From: Caulobacter radicis
GTDB taxonomy: Bacteria > Pseudomonadota > Alphaproteobacteria > Caulobacterales > Caulobacteraceae
Reading direction: 5' to 3'
DNA: 64,000 bases
Assembly (NCBI RefSeq): GCF_003094615.1
Contig: NZ_QDKO01000021.1
Coordinates: 1 to 64,000, forward strand
This document shows, piece by piece, positions 9,180-18,868 of the stretch (position 1 is its first letter; the number at the start of each line of letters is the position of its first letter). The notes beneath the pieces were generated by a model that worked only from the letters and a program-made list of their open reading frames with translations, was not told the origin of the DNA and ran no database searches. A program made the translations under genes and the position numbers.

Positions 9180-10400
9180 ATGATTTCTCGTGACTTCCTC
9201 AAGGCCGGCCATACGCCGACCCTGTTCGCCGCGTTCCTCTATTTCGACCTGTCGTTCATGGTCTGGGTGATCCTGGGCCCGCTGGGCGTGGCCATCGCCA
9301 AGGACTTCGGCCTCGACCCCGCCCAGAAGGGCCTGATGGTCGCCATCCCCGTCCTCGCCGGCGCCCTGCTGCGGTTGGTCAACGGCATTCTGGTCGACCG
9401 CATCGGCCCCAAGAAGACCGGCATGATCGGCCAACTGATCGTGCTGGCGGGCCTGGCCGTGGCCTGGGCCCTCGGGGTTCACAACTACCACCAGATCCTG
9501 GCGCTGGGCGTCGTGCTCGGCGTGGCCGGCGCCTCGTTCGCCGTCGCCCTGCCGCTGGCCTCGCGCTGGTATCCGCAGGAGCACCAGGGGCTGGCTCTGG
9601 GCATCGCCGGCGCCGGCAATTCGGGCACCGCCCTGGCCGCCCTGTTCGCGCCGATGCTGGCCAAGACCTTCGGCTGGCAGAACGTCATCGGCCTGGCCGC
9701 CATCCCTCTCGCAGTGGCGTTCGTCGTCTACATGCTGCTGGCCAAGGACGCCCCCGAGCAGCCCGCGCCCAAGAAGCTGGCCGAGTATCTCGACGTGCTG
9801 AAGGTTCCGGACGCCTGGTGGCTGATGCTGCTGTACGGCGTGACCTTCGGCGGCTTCGTGGGCCTGGCTTCGTCGCTGACCATCTATTTCAACGCCGAAT
9901 ACGGCCTGGATCCGGTGATCGCCGGCTTCTTCACCGCCGCCTGCGTCTTCGCCGGCTCGTTCATCCGTCCGGTCGGCGGCGCCCTGGCCGACCGTCACGG
10001 CGGCGTGCGCACCCTCAGCATCGTCTACGCCCTGGCGGCGCTGGGCCTGGGTGTCGCCAGCTTCAAGCTGCCCTCGCACTGGATCGCCCTGGCGGTGCTG
10101 ATGTTCTCGATGCTGGCCCTGGGCGCGGGCAATGGCGCGGTGTTCCAGCTGGCCCCGCAGCGCTTCCGCAAGGAGATCGGCGTCATGACCGGCCTGATCG
10201 GCATGACCGGCGGCATCGGCGGATTCTACCTGGCCTCGACCCTCGGCCTCGCCAAGAAACTGACCGGCGACTACCAGATCGGCTTCCTCGGCTTCGCGGC
10301 CCTGGCGCTGTTCGCGCTGCTGGCCTTGCACGGCCTGAAGGCCCGCTGGCGCGCCGTCTGGCCGACCCTGCACGGCGACGCCGCACCGGTCCGCGTCTGA
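9180..10400 (+). CDS. nitrate/nitrite MFS transporter (NarK/NasA-type)
   Basis: A 406-residue, multi-pass inner-membrane protein of the nitrate/nitrite porter branch of the major facilitator superfamily. It shows glycine-rich nitrate signatures (AGAGNSGTALAAL region and GGIGGFYLAS) and about 12 hydrophobic segments. It imports nitrate for the reductases encoded directly downstream. The ATG at 9180 follows a GAGG ribosome site with 6 bases spacing. The open frame extends to 9060, but that extension covers the structured leader and encodes non-membrane, Arg/Asp/Ser-rich sequence, so it is excluded. Confidence 0.92.
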   Translation: MISRDFLKAGHTPTLFAAFLYFDLSFMVWVILGPLGVAIAKDFGLDPAQKGLMVAIPVLAGALLRLVNGILVDRIGPKKTGMIGQLIVLAGLAVAWALGVHNYHQILALGVVLGVAGASFAVALPLASRWYPQEHQGLALGIAGAGNSGTALAALFAPMLAKTFGWQNVIGLAAIPLAVAFVVYMLLAKDAPEQPAPKKLAEYLDVLKVPDAWWLMLLYGVTFGGFVGLASSLTIYFNAEYGLDPVIAGFFTAACVFAGSFIRPVGGALADRHGGVRTLSIVYALAALGLGVASFKLPSHWIALAVLMFSMLALGAGNGAVFQLAPQRFRKEIGVMTGLIGMTGGIGGFYLASTLGLAKKLTGDYQIGFLGFAALALFALLALHGLKARWRAVWPTLHGDAAPVRV

Positions 10401-10429
10401 TTTCCCTCTCTCCGCAACGAGCTAGAACC

Positions 10430-12895
10430 ATGACCAAGGAAAAGCTGGTCGTCATCGGCAACGGCATGGCCGGTTGCCGGGCGGTCGAGGAGATCCTCAA
10501 GCGCGATCCCGAGCGCTACGAGATCGCCATCTTCGGCGCCGAGCCGCGCGTCAACTACAACCGCATCATGCTCTCGCCGGTGCTGGCGGGCGAAAAGACC
10601 TTCGATGACATCGTCATCAACGACGAGGCCTGGTACCGCGACAACGGCATCACGCTGCACGCCGGCCGCTGGGTCACGGGTGTCGACCTGGAGGCCCGCA
10701 AGGTGATCGCCGAGGGCGGTCTGGAGGTCGCCTACGACAAGCTGATCCTGGCCACTGGCTCGGATCCGTTCCGTCTGCCGCTGCCGGGCGCGGATCTGTC
10801 GGGCGTGGTCACCTTCCGCGACCTCGACGACGTCGACGCCATGATCGCGGCCTCGGGCAAGCCGGGCGCCCGCGCCGTGGTCATCGGCGGCGGCCTGCTG
10901 GGTCTGGAAGCCGCCTACGGCCTGGCCCGTCGCGGCATGGGCGCCACCGTCGTCCACCTGATGGACGTGCTGATGGAGCGCCAGCTCGACGAAAGCGCCG
11001 GCTATCTGTTGCGCGAGGCCCTGCTTGAGCGCGGCGTCGAGACCGTGCTCGGCGCGCACTCCGAAGCCATCGTCGGCGAGGACGGGAAGGTCACGGGTCT
11101 GAAGCTGAAGGACGGCCGGACCCTGCCTTGCGACATCCTGGTCATGGCTGTCGGCATCCGCCCGAACGCTACCCTGGCCAAGGCCAGCGGCCTGCAGGTC
11201 AATCGCGGCATCATCGTCGACGACGCCATGCGGACTTCCGATCCCGCGGTGTTCTCGGTCGGCGAGTGCGTCGAGCACCGCGGCAACTGCTACGGCCTGG
11301 TGGCTCCCATCTGGGACATGTGCCGGGCTCTTGCCGAGGAACTGACCGACGGCGAAGGCGCCTATCAGGGCTCGGTCCTGTCGACCCGCCTGAAGGTCTC
11401 GGGCGTTGACGTGTTCTCGGCCGGCAAGTTCGCCGGCGGCGAGGGCTGCGAGGACATCGTGTTCCGCGACGCGGCCCGCGGCGTCTACAAGCGCGTGGTC
11501 ATCGAGGACGGCCGGGTCGCCGGCGCGGTGCTGTTCGGCGATGCGGCCGATGGCGGCTGGTACTTCGACCTGATGAAGGCCGGGACCGACGTCGCCGAGA
11601 TCCGCGACACCATCATCTTCGGCCAGGCGATCACGGAGGGGCTGTCCGGCCTGGACCCTAGCGCGGCCGTTGCGGCCATGCCCGACACGCAGGAAATCTG
11701 CGGCTGCAACGGCGTCTGCAAGGGTGCGATCACGTCCGCGATCACCGCCCAGGGCCTGACCACCCTGGACGACGTGCGCGCCGTCACCAAGGCTTCGGCC
11801 TCGTGCGGCTCGTGCACGCCGCTGGTCGAGCAGGTGATCCGGGCCACGCTCGGCGACGGCTTCAAGGCCCAGACAGGCCCCAAGCCGATGTGCAAGTGCA
11901 CCTCGCACCCGCACGGCGCGGTGCGCGAGGCGATCCTGGCCCAGGACCTGAAGTCCATGCCGGCGGTCATGCAGGCCATGGAATGGACCACGCCCGACGG
12001 CTGCGCCTCGTGCCGTCCGGCGCTCAACTACTACCTGCTGTGCGCCTGGCCCGGCGAGTATGTCGACGACAGCCAGTCGCGCTTCATCAACGAACGCGTC
12101 CACGCCAACATCCAGAAGGACGGCACCTACAGCGTCGTTCCGCGGATGTGGGGCGGCATGACCACGCCCGACGAGCTGCGCGCCATCGCCGACGTCGCCG
12201 ACAAGTACGCCATCCCGGCGGTGAAGGTGACCGGCGGCCAGCGCATCGACCTGCTGGGCGTCCAGAAGGACGACCTGCCTGCAGTGTGGGCCGACCTCAA
12301 CGCCGCGGGCATGGTCAGTGGCCACGCCTACGCCAAGGGCCTGCGCACGGTGAAGACCTGCGTCGGCTCGGAATGGTGCCGGTTCGGCACCCAGGACTCC
12401 ACGGGCCTGGGCATCAAGCTCGAGAAGTTCATGTGGGGCTCGTGGGCGCCGGCCAAGGTCAAGCTGGCCGTCTCGGGTTGCCCCCGCAACTGCGCGGAAT
12501 CGACCTGCAAGGACATCGGCGTGATCTGTGTTGACAGCGGCTACGAGATCCATGTCGGCGGCGCCGCCGGCCTGCACATCCAGGGCACGCAGCTGCTGAC
12601 CAAGGTCGCCACCGAAGAGGAGGCGATCCAGCTGATCTCGGCGGTCATGCAGATGTACCGCGAGGGCGGCTGGTACCTGGAGCGGATCTACAAGTGGATG
12701 GCCCGCATCGGCCTGGAGACGATCCACGCGGCCACCGTCGAGGACCTGGACAACCGCGCGGCGCTCTTCGCCCGCTTCGTGAAGTCGCAGGAGACCGCCC
12801 AGGTCGATCCGTGGGCCGAGCGCGCCAGCAAGGGCGTCGAGGCCGGTGAATTTGCGCCGATGGCGACGCTTCCGATGGGGATGGCTGCGGAATGA
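10430..12895 (+). CDS. nirB: assimilatory nitrite reductase [NAD(P)H] large subunit
   Basis: An 821-residue cytoplasmic flavoprotein reducing nitrite to ammonium. In order: FAD/NAD(P)H-binding oxidoreductase domain (VVIGNGMAGCRA at the N-terminus, second Rossmann motif VVIGGGLLGLEAA), a BFD-like [2Fe-2S] region (CGCNGVCKGA and CGSCTPLV, about residues 424-466), then the nitrite/sulfite reductase ferredoxin-like and siroheme/[4Fe-4S] domains. The four cluster/siroheme cysteines are Cys644 and Cys650 (Cx5C), and Cys684 and Cys688 (Cx3C). ATG 10430, 29 bases after the transporter stop; its stop overlaps nirD (ATGA). It needs siroheme, whose precursor enzyme is encoded downstream. Confidence 0.95.
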   Translation: MTKEKLVVIGNGMAGCRAVEEILKRDPERYEIAIFGAEPRVNYNRIMLSPVLAGEKTFDDIVINDEAWYRDNGITLHAGRWVTGVDLEARKVIAEGGLEVAYDKLILATGSDPFRLPLPGADLSGVVTFRDLDDVDAMIAASGKPGARAVVIGGGLLGLEAAYGLARRGMGATVVHLMDVLMERQLDESAGYLLREALLERGVETVLGAHSEAIVGEDGKVTGLKLKDGRTLPCDILVMAVGIRPNATLAKASGLQVNRGIIVDDAMRTSDPAVFSVGECVEHRGNCYGLVAPIWDMCRALAEELTDGEGAYQGSVLSTRLKVSGVDVFSAGKFAGGEGCEDIVFRDAARGVYKRVVIEDGRVAGAVLFGDAADGGWYFDLMKAGTDVAEIRDTIIFGQAITEGLSGLDPSAAVAAMPDTQEICGCNGVCKGAITSAITAQGLTTLDDVRAVTKASASCGSCTPLVEQVIRATLGDGFKAQTGPKPMCKCTSHPHGAVREAILAQDLKSMPAVMQAMEWTTPDGCASCRPALNYYLLCAWPGEYVDDSQSRFINERVHANIQKDGTYSVVPRMWGGMTTPDELRAIADVADKYAIPAVKVTGGQRIDLLGVQKDDLPAVWADLNAAGMVSGHAYAKGLRTVKTCVGSEWCRFGTQDSTGLGIKLEKFMWGSWAPAKVKLAVSGCPRNCAESTCKDIGVICVDSGYEIHVGGAAGLHIQGTQLLTKVATEEEAIQLISAVMQMYREGGWYLERIYKWMARIGLETIHAATVEDLDNRAALFARFVKSQETAQVDPWAERASKGVEAGEFAPMATLPMGMAAE

Positions 12896-13245
12896 CGATC
12901 CAGACTTTCGACATCGATCCCGCCTGGCATGACGTCGGCGCCGTCACCGACATCCCCGAGCGCGGTGCGCGTCGGGTGGCGACGGCGCAGGGCGACGTGG
13001 CGGTGTTCCGCACGAGCGACGGCCAGGTCTTCGCTCTGGTCGACCGCTGCCCGCACAAGCACGGCCCGCTGAGCCAGGGCATCGTCCACGGCCACGGCGT
13101 GACCTGCCCGCTGCACAGTTGGGTCATCGACCTGAAGACCGGCCACCCCACCGGCGCCGACGCCGGCAAGGGCTGCACGCCGGTGGTGCCGGTGAGGGTG
13201 CAGGACGGCCGCGTCCTGCTGGCCCAGCCGGTGATGGCGGGCTGA
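12892..13245 (+). CDS. nirD: nitrite reductase small subunit, Rieske-type
   Basis: A 117-residue Rieske-fold protein, the partner of NirB. The [2Fe-2S] ligands are intact: Cys53 and His55 in CPH, Cys72 and His75 in CPLH. Some enterobacterial NirD proteins have lost these ligands, so this version probably binds a cluster. Translationally coupled to nirB through a 4-base ATGA overlap and followed 4 bases later by the nitrate reductase gene. Confidence 0.93.
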   Translation: MTIQTFDIDPAWHDVGAVTDIPERGARRVATAQGDVAVFRTSDGQVFALVDRCPHKHGPLSQGIVHGHGVTCPLHSWVIDLKTGHPTGADAGKGCTPVVPVRVQDGRVLLAQPVMAG

Positions 13246-13249
13246 CGTC

Positions 13250-15949
13250 ATGGCCGACGGCTCCGGCGTCATCGCGACGGTCAGGACCACCTGCCCCTAT
13301 TGCGGCGTCGGTTGCGGCGTCGCGGGCGCGGCGGGCGGGGCCCAACTAGGCGGGGAAAGGGCGCTGGCGGTGTCCGGCGATCCCGCCCACCCGGCCAACA
13401 AGGGCCGACTGTGCTCCAAGGGCTCGGCCCTCGGCGCCACGGTCGGCCTGCAAGGGCGCCTGCTTGAGCCGTCGATCAATGGCCGCACGGTCAGCTGGGG
13501 CGAAGCCACCGCGCTGGTGGCCAAGCGCTTTCGCGACACCATCGCCCGCCATGGCCGAGACAGCGTCGCCTTCTACGTCTCGGGCCAGCTGCTGACCGAG
13601 GACTACTACGTCGCCAACAAGCTGATGAAGGGGTTCATCGGCTCGGGCAACATCGACACCAACAGCCGTCTCTGCATGGCCTCGGCCGTCGCCGCGCACA
13701 AGCAGGCCTTCGGCGCGGACCTGGTGCCGGGCTGCTACGAGGACCTCGACGAGGCCGACCTGGTGGTCTTCGCCGGCCACAACGCCGCCTGGACCCACCC
13801 GATCCTGTTCCGTCGCCTGGAGGCCGCCAAGGCCCGCGGCCAGAAGCACGTGGTCATCGACCCGCGCCGCACCGACACGGCCGAGGGCGCCGACCTGCAC
13901 CTGGCCATCGCCCCGCAGAGCGACGTGCGGCTGTGGAATGGCCTGCTGGCCGAACTCGACCGTCGCGGGCTGCTGGATCTCACCTATGTCGCCGAGCACG
14001 TGAACGGGATCAACGCCGTTCGCCAAGCCCTGGCCCAGGACGACCAGTCGGCCGCCGCCGTGGCCGCTGACTGCGGTATTACGGTCGAAGACCTTCTGGC
14101 CTTCTACGACCTGTTCGCGGCTCATCCCAAGACCGTCAGCCTGTTCTCGATGGGCTCCAACCAGTCGGCGCAGGGCGTGGCCAAGGGGCTGGCGATCCTC
14201 AACGTCCACCTCGCCACGGGCCGGATCGGCAAGCCGGGAAGCTGCCCGTTCTCGATCACCGGCCAGCCCAACGCCATGGGCGGCCGCGAGACCGGCGGCA
14301 TGGCCAACACCCTGGCCGGGCACATGGACTTCGCGCCGGAAGACCGTGACCGCGTCGCCCGCTTCTGGGGCGCGCCACACACCGCCCGCGCGCCAGGTCT
14401 CAAGGCCGTCGAGATGTTCGAGGCCGTGCGGTCGGGCAAGATCAAGGCGATCTGGGTGATGGCCACCAACCCGGCCGTCAGCCTGCCTGACGCCGGCGCG
14501 GTGCGCGAGGCGCTGGAGGCCTGTCCCTTCGTCGTCGTCTCCGACTGCGTCGAGACCGACACCACGGCCTACGCCCATGTGAAGCTTCCCGCGCTGGCCT
14601 GGGCCGAGAAGGACGGCACGGTCACCAATTCGGAGCGCCGCATCTCGCGCCAGCGAGCGCTGTTCCCGGCGCCCGGCCAGGCCCGCGCTGACTGGCGGAT
14701 CATGGCCGACGTCGCCCAAGGCATGGGCTTCGACGGTTTCGGCTGGCCCTCCCAGGCCTCGATCTTCCGCGAATGGGCGCGCCTGACGGCCTACGAGAAC
14801 CGGGGCTCGCGTCTGCTCGATCTGACGGGTCTGTCGGCCATGGCTCCCGACGATTACGCGGCCATGACCCCGATCCAGTGGCCGGTCCGCGCTGACGGCA
14901 AGGGCACGCCGCGCCTGTTCGTCGACGGTCGTTTCCAAACGCCCGATGGCCGCGCCCGCATGGTCCCTGTGCGTCCCAAGGGACCTGCCGACGCCGTCAG
15001 CGACGCGTTCCCGATGTCGCTGAACACCGGCCGCATCCGCGACCAGTGGCACACCATGACCCGCACGGGCCTGGCCCCCGACCTGTGCCGCCATGCGCCC
15101 GAGCCCTTCGTCGAGATCCACCCCCGCGACGCCGAAGCGGCCGGCATCAAGGACGGCGCGCTCACCCGCGTCTCCACGGCGCGCGGCGAGGCCGTCGCCC
15201 TGGCCAAGGTCACCGACCGCCAGCGGCTCGGCGGCCTGTTCATGCCGATGCACTGGACCGACGCCTTCGCGCCGTCGGGCAAGTCCAATCACCTGATCGC
15301 GCCCAATCTCGACCCGACCTCCGGCCAGCCGGAGTTCAAGCACACCCCGGCCCGCGCCCGGCCCTATCGCGAGACCTGGAAGGGTTTCTTCCTGACCCGC
15401 GAGACCATCGCCGCGCCGGCCAATCTCGACCTCGTCTGGCGGCGCATCCCGCAGGACGCCGCGCAGCTGCACGAGTTCGCCGGCCGAGGAGACGCCTCGG
15501 AGCGCGACGCCCTGCGCAAGCGCCTGACCAAGGGCCTGACCGGCGAGACCACGGTGTTCGAGGACGCCGGCGCCGGCTCGCGCCGCGAGGCCTGGATCGA
15601 GAACGGCCGGCTGGTCGCCGTGCTGTTCCAGACCGCCGCCGGCCGCCTGCCGCCGCGCGACTGGCTGGCCGACCTGTTCGCCCTGGACCAACTGACCGCC
15701 GAGGCCCGCTCGGCCCTGCTGATCGGCCGCCCGCCCGGCGCTCCGGTCGACAAGGGCCCGATGGTCTGCGCCTGCCTGAAGGTGGGCGCCAAGGCGGTCG
15801 ACGCGGCCATCGCCGCCGGGGCCGCCACCGCCGATGCGGTCGGCGCGGCCACCGGCGCCGGAACCAACTGCGGCTCGTGCCGCCCGGAGATCGCCCGGAT
15901 GATCGCCGCCGCCGCTTCCCTCAAGGCCAAGGAGACCGCTGATGCCTGA
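13250..15949 (+). CDS. nasA: assimilatory nitrate reductase catalytic subunit
   Basis: An 899-residue molybdenum enzyme of the DMSO reductase family that reduces nitrate to nitrite in the cytoplasm. The N-terminal [4Fe-4S] site is Cys15, Cys18, Cys22 and Cys55 (CPYCGVGC ... LCSKG). The bis-MGD domains follow, with SRLCMASAV and the MGSNQSAQG and ITGQPNAMGGRE segments. A C-terminal BFD-like [2Fe-2S] domain (from about residue 835: CACLKV ... CGSCRPE) probably receives electrons. The stop overlaps the next gene by 8 bases. Placement after nirBD and near modABE fits a full nitrate-to-ammonium route. Confidence 0.94.
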   Translation: MADGSGVIATVRTTCPYCGVGCGVAGAAGGAQLGGERALAVSGDPAHPANKGRLCSKGSALGATVGLQGRLLEPSINGRTVSWGEATALVAKRFRDTIARHGRDSVAFYVSGQLLTEDYYVANKLMKGFIGSGNIDTNSRLCMASAVAAHKQAFGADLVPGCYEDLDEADLVVFAGHNAAWTHPILFRRLEAAKARGQKHVVIDPRRTDTAEGADLHLAIAPQSDVRLWNGLLAELDRRGLLDLTYVAEHVNGINAVRQALAQDDQSAAAVAADCGITVEDLLAFYDLFAAHPKTVSLFSMGSNQSAQGVAKGLAILNVHLATGRIGKPGSCPFSITGQPNAMGGRETGGMANTLAGHMDFAPEDRDRVARFWGAPHTARAPGLKAVEMFEAVRSGKIKAIWVMATNPAVSLPDAGAVREALEACPFVVVSDCVETDTTAYAHVKLPALAWAEKDGTVTNSERRISRQRALFPAPGQARADWRIMADVAQGMGFDGFGWPSQASIFREWARLTAYENRGSRLLDLTGLSAMAPDDYAAMTPIQWPVRADGKGTPRLFVDGRFQTPDGRARMVPVRPKGPADAVSDAFPMSLNTGRIRDQWHTMTRTGLAPDLCRHAPEPFVEIHPRDAEAAGIKDGALTRVSTARGEAVALAKVTDRQRLGGLFMPMHWTDAFAPSGKSNHLIAPNLDPTSGQPEFKHTPARARPYRETWKGFFLTRETIAAPANLDLVWRRIPQDAAQLHEFAGRGDASERDALRKRLTKGLTGETTVFEDAGAGSRREAWIENGRLVAVLFQTAAGRLPPRDWLADLFALDQLTAEARSALLIGRPPGAPVDKGPMVCACLKVGAKAVDAAIAAGAATADAVGAATGAGTNCGSCRPEIARMIAAAASLKAKETADA

Positions 15950-16727
15950 CGCTGCTGCTCTGGGTGACGTCCTGCTGGTCGGCGCCGGTCCTGGTCCGGT
16001 CGACCTGATGACCCTGCGCGCCGCCCGGGCGGTGGAGAGCGCGCAGGCGCTGCTCTACGACGCCCTGGTCTCGGACGAGGCGATCGCCCTGGCGCCGCCC
16101 GGTTGCGTGCGCATCCTCACCGGCAAGCGCTCGGGCCGGCCCAGCATGAAGCAGGAGGCGATCAACCGGCTGATGCTGCGCCTGGCCCGTCGCGGCCTGC
16201 GCGTCGTGCGGCTGAAGGGCGGCGATCCGTCGGTCTTCGGCCGGGTGGGCGAGGAGGCCGAGTTCCTGCGCGCCCATGGCGTGGCGGTAGAGGTCGTGCC
16301 GGGCGTCACCGCCGCCAGCGCCGCCGCCGCGCAGTTCAACTTCCCGCTCACGCATCGCGGCGAGGCCCGGCGGGTGATCTTCACCACGGCGCGGGTCGGC
16401 AGCGGCGATGTCATCGAGGACTGGGCGGCCGCCTCCGATCCCGAGGCCACGGTCGCCGTCTATATGGGCGGTGAAGCCGCCGCCGAGCTTGGTCGTCGCC
16501 TGATCGCCGCTGGCCGTGCGCCGAGCACGCCGGCCCTGGTCGTGGAGCGGGCCGGCGACCCGGCCGCGGCCCTGCGCACCGGCCGCCTCGACACGCTGCC
16601 ACAGTTGCTGGCCGGCGGGACCGGCGGTCCGGTCCTGATCGTCATCGGCGCGGTGGCGCGCCGGGCCCAGGATCTGCGCTGGACGCCGGAACTGGCGCAG
16701 ATCGAGGACGCCGCGCGGCGGGCGTGA
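15942..16727 (+). CDS. cobA: uroporphyrinogen-III C-methyltransferase (SUMT)
   Basis: A 261-residue SAM-dependent methyltransferase converting uroporphyrinogen III to precorrin-2, the first step to siroheme. Family motifs are LVGAGPGPVDLMTLRA at the N-terminus, the LKGGDPSVFGR SAM-binding loop, and VPGVTAASAAAA. There is no fused CysG dehydrogenase/ferrochelatase domain, so those steps must be encoded elsewhere. It overlaps nasA and ends the nitrate operon, matching the siroheme need of NirB. The symbol follows SUMT usage; it could also be called sumT or nasE-like. Confidence 0.92.
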   Translation: MPDAAALGDVLLVGAGPGPVDLMTLRAARAVESAQALLYDALVSDEAIALAPPGCVRILTGKRSGRPSMKQEAINRLMLRLARRGLRVVRLKGGDPSVFGRVGEEAEFLRAHGVAVEVVPGVTAASAAAAQFNFPLTHRGEARRVIFTTARVGSGDVIEDWAAASDPEATVAVYMGGEAAAELGRRLIAAGRAPSTPALVVERAGDPAAALRTGRLDTLPQLLAGGTGGPVLIVIGAVARRAQDLRWTPELAQIEDAARRA

Positions 16728-16730
16728 GCC

Positions 16731-18641
16731 TCAGGCCGTCGCCATCGCCGTAGCGCCCTCGTCCTCTTCTTCCCGCAGCCGAAGCTGCGGACCAGCGGCC
16801 CGGCCGTAGGCCTCGCGCAGCAGGCGCGAGGGCGACAGCTCGCACGGCGCCAGCAGCAGGCCGCGCTTGCGAAGCGCCAGGCCCCAGCGGGCGCTGCCCG
16901 TCAGCACCGAGGCGGCCGGCGCGATCAGCAGGCCGATGGCCGCCGGCAGGATCCAGACGCCCAGGGACGGGCCCGCCAGGGCGGCGCAGGCCAGCAGCAA
17001 GAGGCCGGCGGCGATCTCGGGCGTGTGGCGCTTGAAGGCCTCGCGCCAGAGCGTGCCCTCGGCCTCGCGTCGCTGGGCGGCCCAGCCGGAGTCACGGCCG
17101 GCCAGGATGTCGACCAGGCAGCGGGCGTGACCGAACAGGATCGCCGGCGCCGTCAGGGTCGAGTGCAGCGTTTCCACCGCCACCGAGACCAGCAGCGGGC
17201 CGACCCCGCCGAAGCCGCCGGCCTTGCCCTCCTTGCAGGTCAGGATCACGGCCAGCAGCTTGGGCGCGAACAGGAAGCCCAGCGACACGGCGAAGGCCGC
17301 CGCCGCGCCCTCGACGAGGAAGAGCTCGGCCCGCGCGCCGCCCAGGACGGGGAAGGCGGCTAGCATGGCGCTGAGCACCACCAGCAGCAGCCAGGCCGGC
17401 GCCAGCGCATAGGCCAGGGCCCCGCGCAGCAGGTGCAGGCGGCTGACCGGGTGCAGGCCCTTCACGCCCAGGATGCCCAGGTGCTGAAGGTTGCCCTGGC
17501 TCCAGCGGCGGTCACGCACCAGCATGTCGGACAGGGTGGGCGGGGCCTCTTCGTGCACGTCGTCCAGCGACGGGGCCATGCGCACCGCCCAGCCGCCGCG
17601 CCGCATCAGGGCGGCCTCGACGAAATCGTGGCTGAGGATGGCGCCGCCGAACGGGGCCTTGCCGGGCAGGTGCGGCAGGCCGCAGCACTCGGCGAAGGCC
17701 TTGGTGCGGATCATGGCGTTGTGGCCGAAATAGTTGGCTTCGGCGCCGCTCCACCAGGCCAGGGCCCAGGTCGCGAGGGGACCGTAGACCCAGCTGGCGA
17801 ACTGCTCGGCGCGGCCAAACAGGGTGGTGCGGCCGACGATGGTCGTGCCGGCCTGCAGGACGCCGAGCACCGGATCGGTCTCCATCGCCCCGGCCATGCG
17901 GCGCAGCGAGCGGGCGCTGATCAGGCTGTCGGCGTCGAGCACCGCCATGCACTCGTAGGCGCCGCCGAACCGCCGCACCCATTCGGCCAGGTTGCCGGTC
18001 TTGCGGTCGGTGTTCTGCTCGCGACGGCGATAGTAGAGGCGGGTGGGCGAGGGGCCCGAACGCGCGGCGATCACCGCCAGGCGCTCGGCCTCGGCGATGT
18101 CGGGATCGCGGGTGTCGCTGAGCACGAAGATGTCGAAGGTCGACGACAGCCGCTCGCGGTCGAGGTCGGCGCGCATGGCCTCGATGCGGGCGAAGACGGC
18201 GGCGACGTCTTCGTTGTAGATCGGCGCCAGCAGGGCGACCTTCTTGCGCAGGTGCGGCGGCGGATCGTCCAGCCGGCGTTCCCAGGTGTCGGGGTTCAGG
18301 GCCAGCTGGAAGCCGCCCAGGGCGGCGGCGCAGGAGAAGCCGGTCCAGGCCAGCAGCACGGCCACCAGCAGGGCGTCGATCCATTCCAGCAGGGTGACGC
18401 CGCCGGCCGTGAAGGCGTCCAGCATCGTCGTCAGGCCGAAGGCGAAGGCCAGGATCGTGAAGGCGCCCAGGCCAAGGCGCCGACGCTGCCGCGAGCGTGC
18501 CAGTCGCCGCCAGCCGACGTCGGGGTCGGACAGTTCGCGGACGGGCATGTCCATCGCGGACTCGGCGGGGAGCCAGGCGGCCGGCGGCGCCTTATCGGGA
18601 ACGTTGCAAGGCGGAAGCCGGTCGGCGAGGCGTATGTCCAT
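16731..18641 (-). CDS. opgH: periplasmic glucan glucosyltransferase OpgH (MdoH)
   Basis: About 636 residues: a GT2-family membrane glucosyltransferase that makes osmoregulated periplasmic glucan backbone from UDP-glucose. The catalytic region shows APIYNEDVAAV, AVLDADSLIS (DxD), SHDFVEAALMRRGGW and RRWSQGNLQH (the QxxRW-type motif). Several membrane segments flank it (about residues 70-130 and from about 400 on). ATG 18641 has the ribosome site AAAGGA; an upstream GTG at 18671 is in frame but lacks one. The usual partner opgG is not adjacent. It converges with the nitrate operon, with 3 bases between the stops. Confidence 0.92.
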   Translation of the reverse strand: MDIRLADRLPPCNVPDKAPPAAWLPAESAMDMPVRELSDPDVGWRRLARSRQRRRLGLGAFTILAFAFGLTTMLDAFTAGGVTLLEWIDALLVAVLLAWTGFSCAAALGGFQLALNPDTWERRLDDPPPHLRKKVALLAPIYNEDVAAVFARIEAMRADLDRERLSSTFDIFVLSDTRDPDIAEAERLAVIAARSGPSPTRLYYRRREQNTDRKTGNLAEWVRRFGGAYECMAVLDADSLISARSLRRMAGAMETDPVLGVLQAGTTIVGRTTLFGRAEQFASWVYGPLATWALAWWSGAEANYFGHNAMIRTKAFAECCGLPHLPGKAPFGGAILSHDFVEAALMRRGGWAVRMAPSLDDVHEEAPPTLSDMLVRDRRWSQGNLQHLGILGVKGLHPVSRLHLLRGALAYALAPAWLLLVVLSAMLAAFPVLGGARAELFLVEGAAAAFAVSLGFLFAPKLLAVILTCKEGKAGGFGGVGPLLVSVAVETLHSTLTAPAILFGHARCLVDILAGRDSGWAAQRREAEGTLWREAFKRHTPEIAAGLLLLACAALAGPSLGVWILPAAIGLLIAPAASVLTGSARWGLALRKRGLLLAPCELSPSRLLREAYGRAAGPQLRLREEEDEGATAMATA

Positions 18642-18843
18642 CAAGGGTCCTTTCGCGCGAAGAACCCTCACGGCGACAATCAGTTGCGATGCGAAGGAAA
18701 TATAACCACGGTCAAGTTTCAGAGACGCGTGGTCGCGCTACGTACTGCTGAATAACTTCGCATATTTAGGCCTTTAGGCATAATCTGGCCGCGCTTGCGG
18801 CAAGGATGTGGCGCTTTGTTGCGATGCGGAAAAGATCGGCTCG

Positions 18844-18864
18844 AGGGCGGCAATCGGCCGCCCT
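18844..18864 (-). terminator. possible terminator after metC
   Basis: A perfect 8-bp stem AGGGCGGC / GCCGCCCT with a 5-base loop, right after the metC stop on the minus strand. Downstream on that strand there is only a short T-rich stretch (ATCTTTTC about 8 bases on), so its strength is uncertain. Confidence 0.5.
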
Positions 18865-18868
18865 TCCG

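Noticed and set aside
10271-12727. 818-codon minus-strand open frame opposite nirB
   Set aside because: Antisense shadow with His/Gly/Asp-rich composition typical of reverse-complement GC-rich coding sequence.
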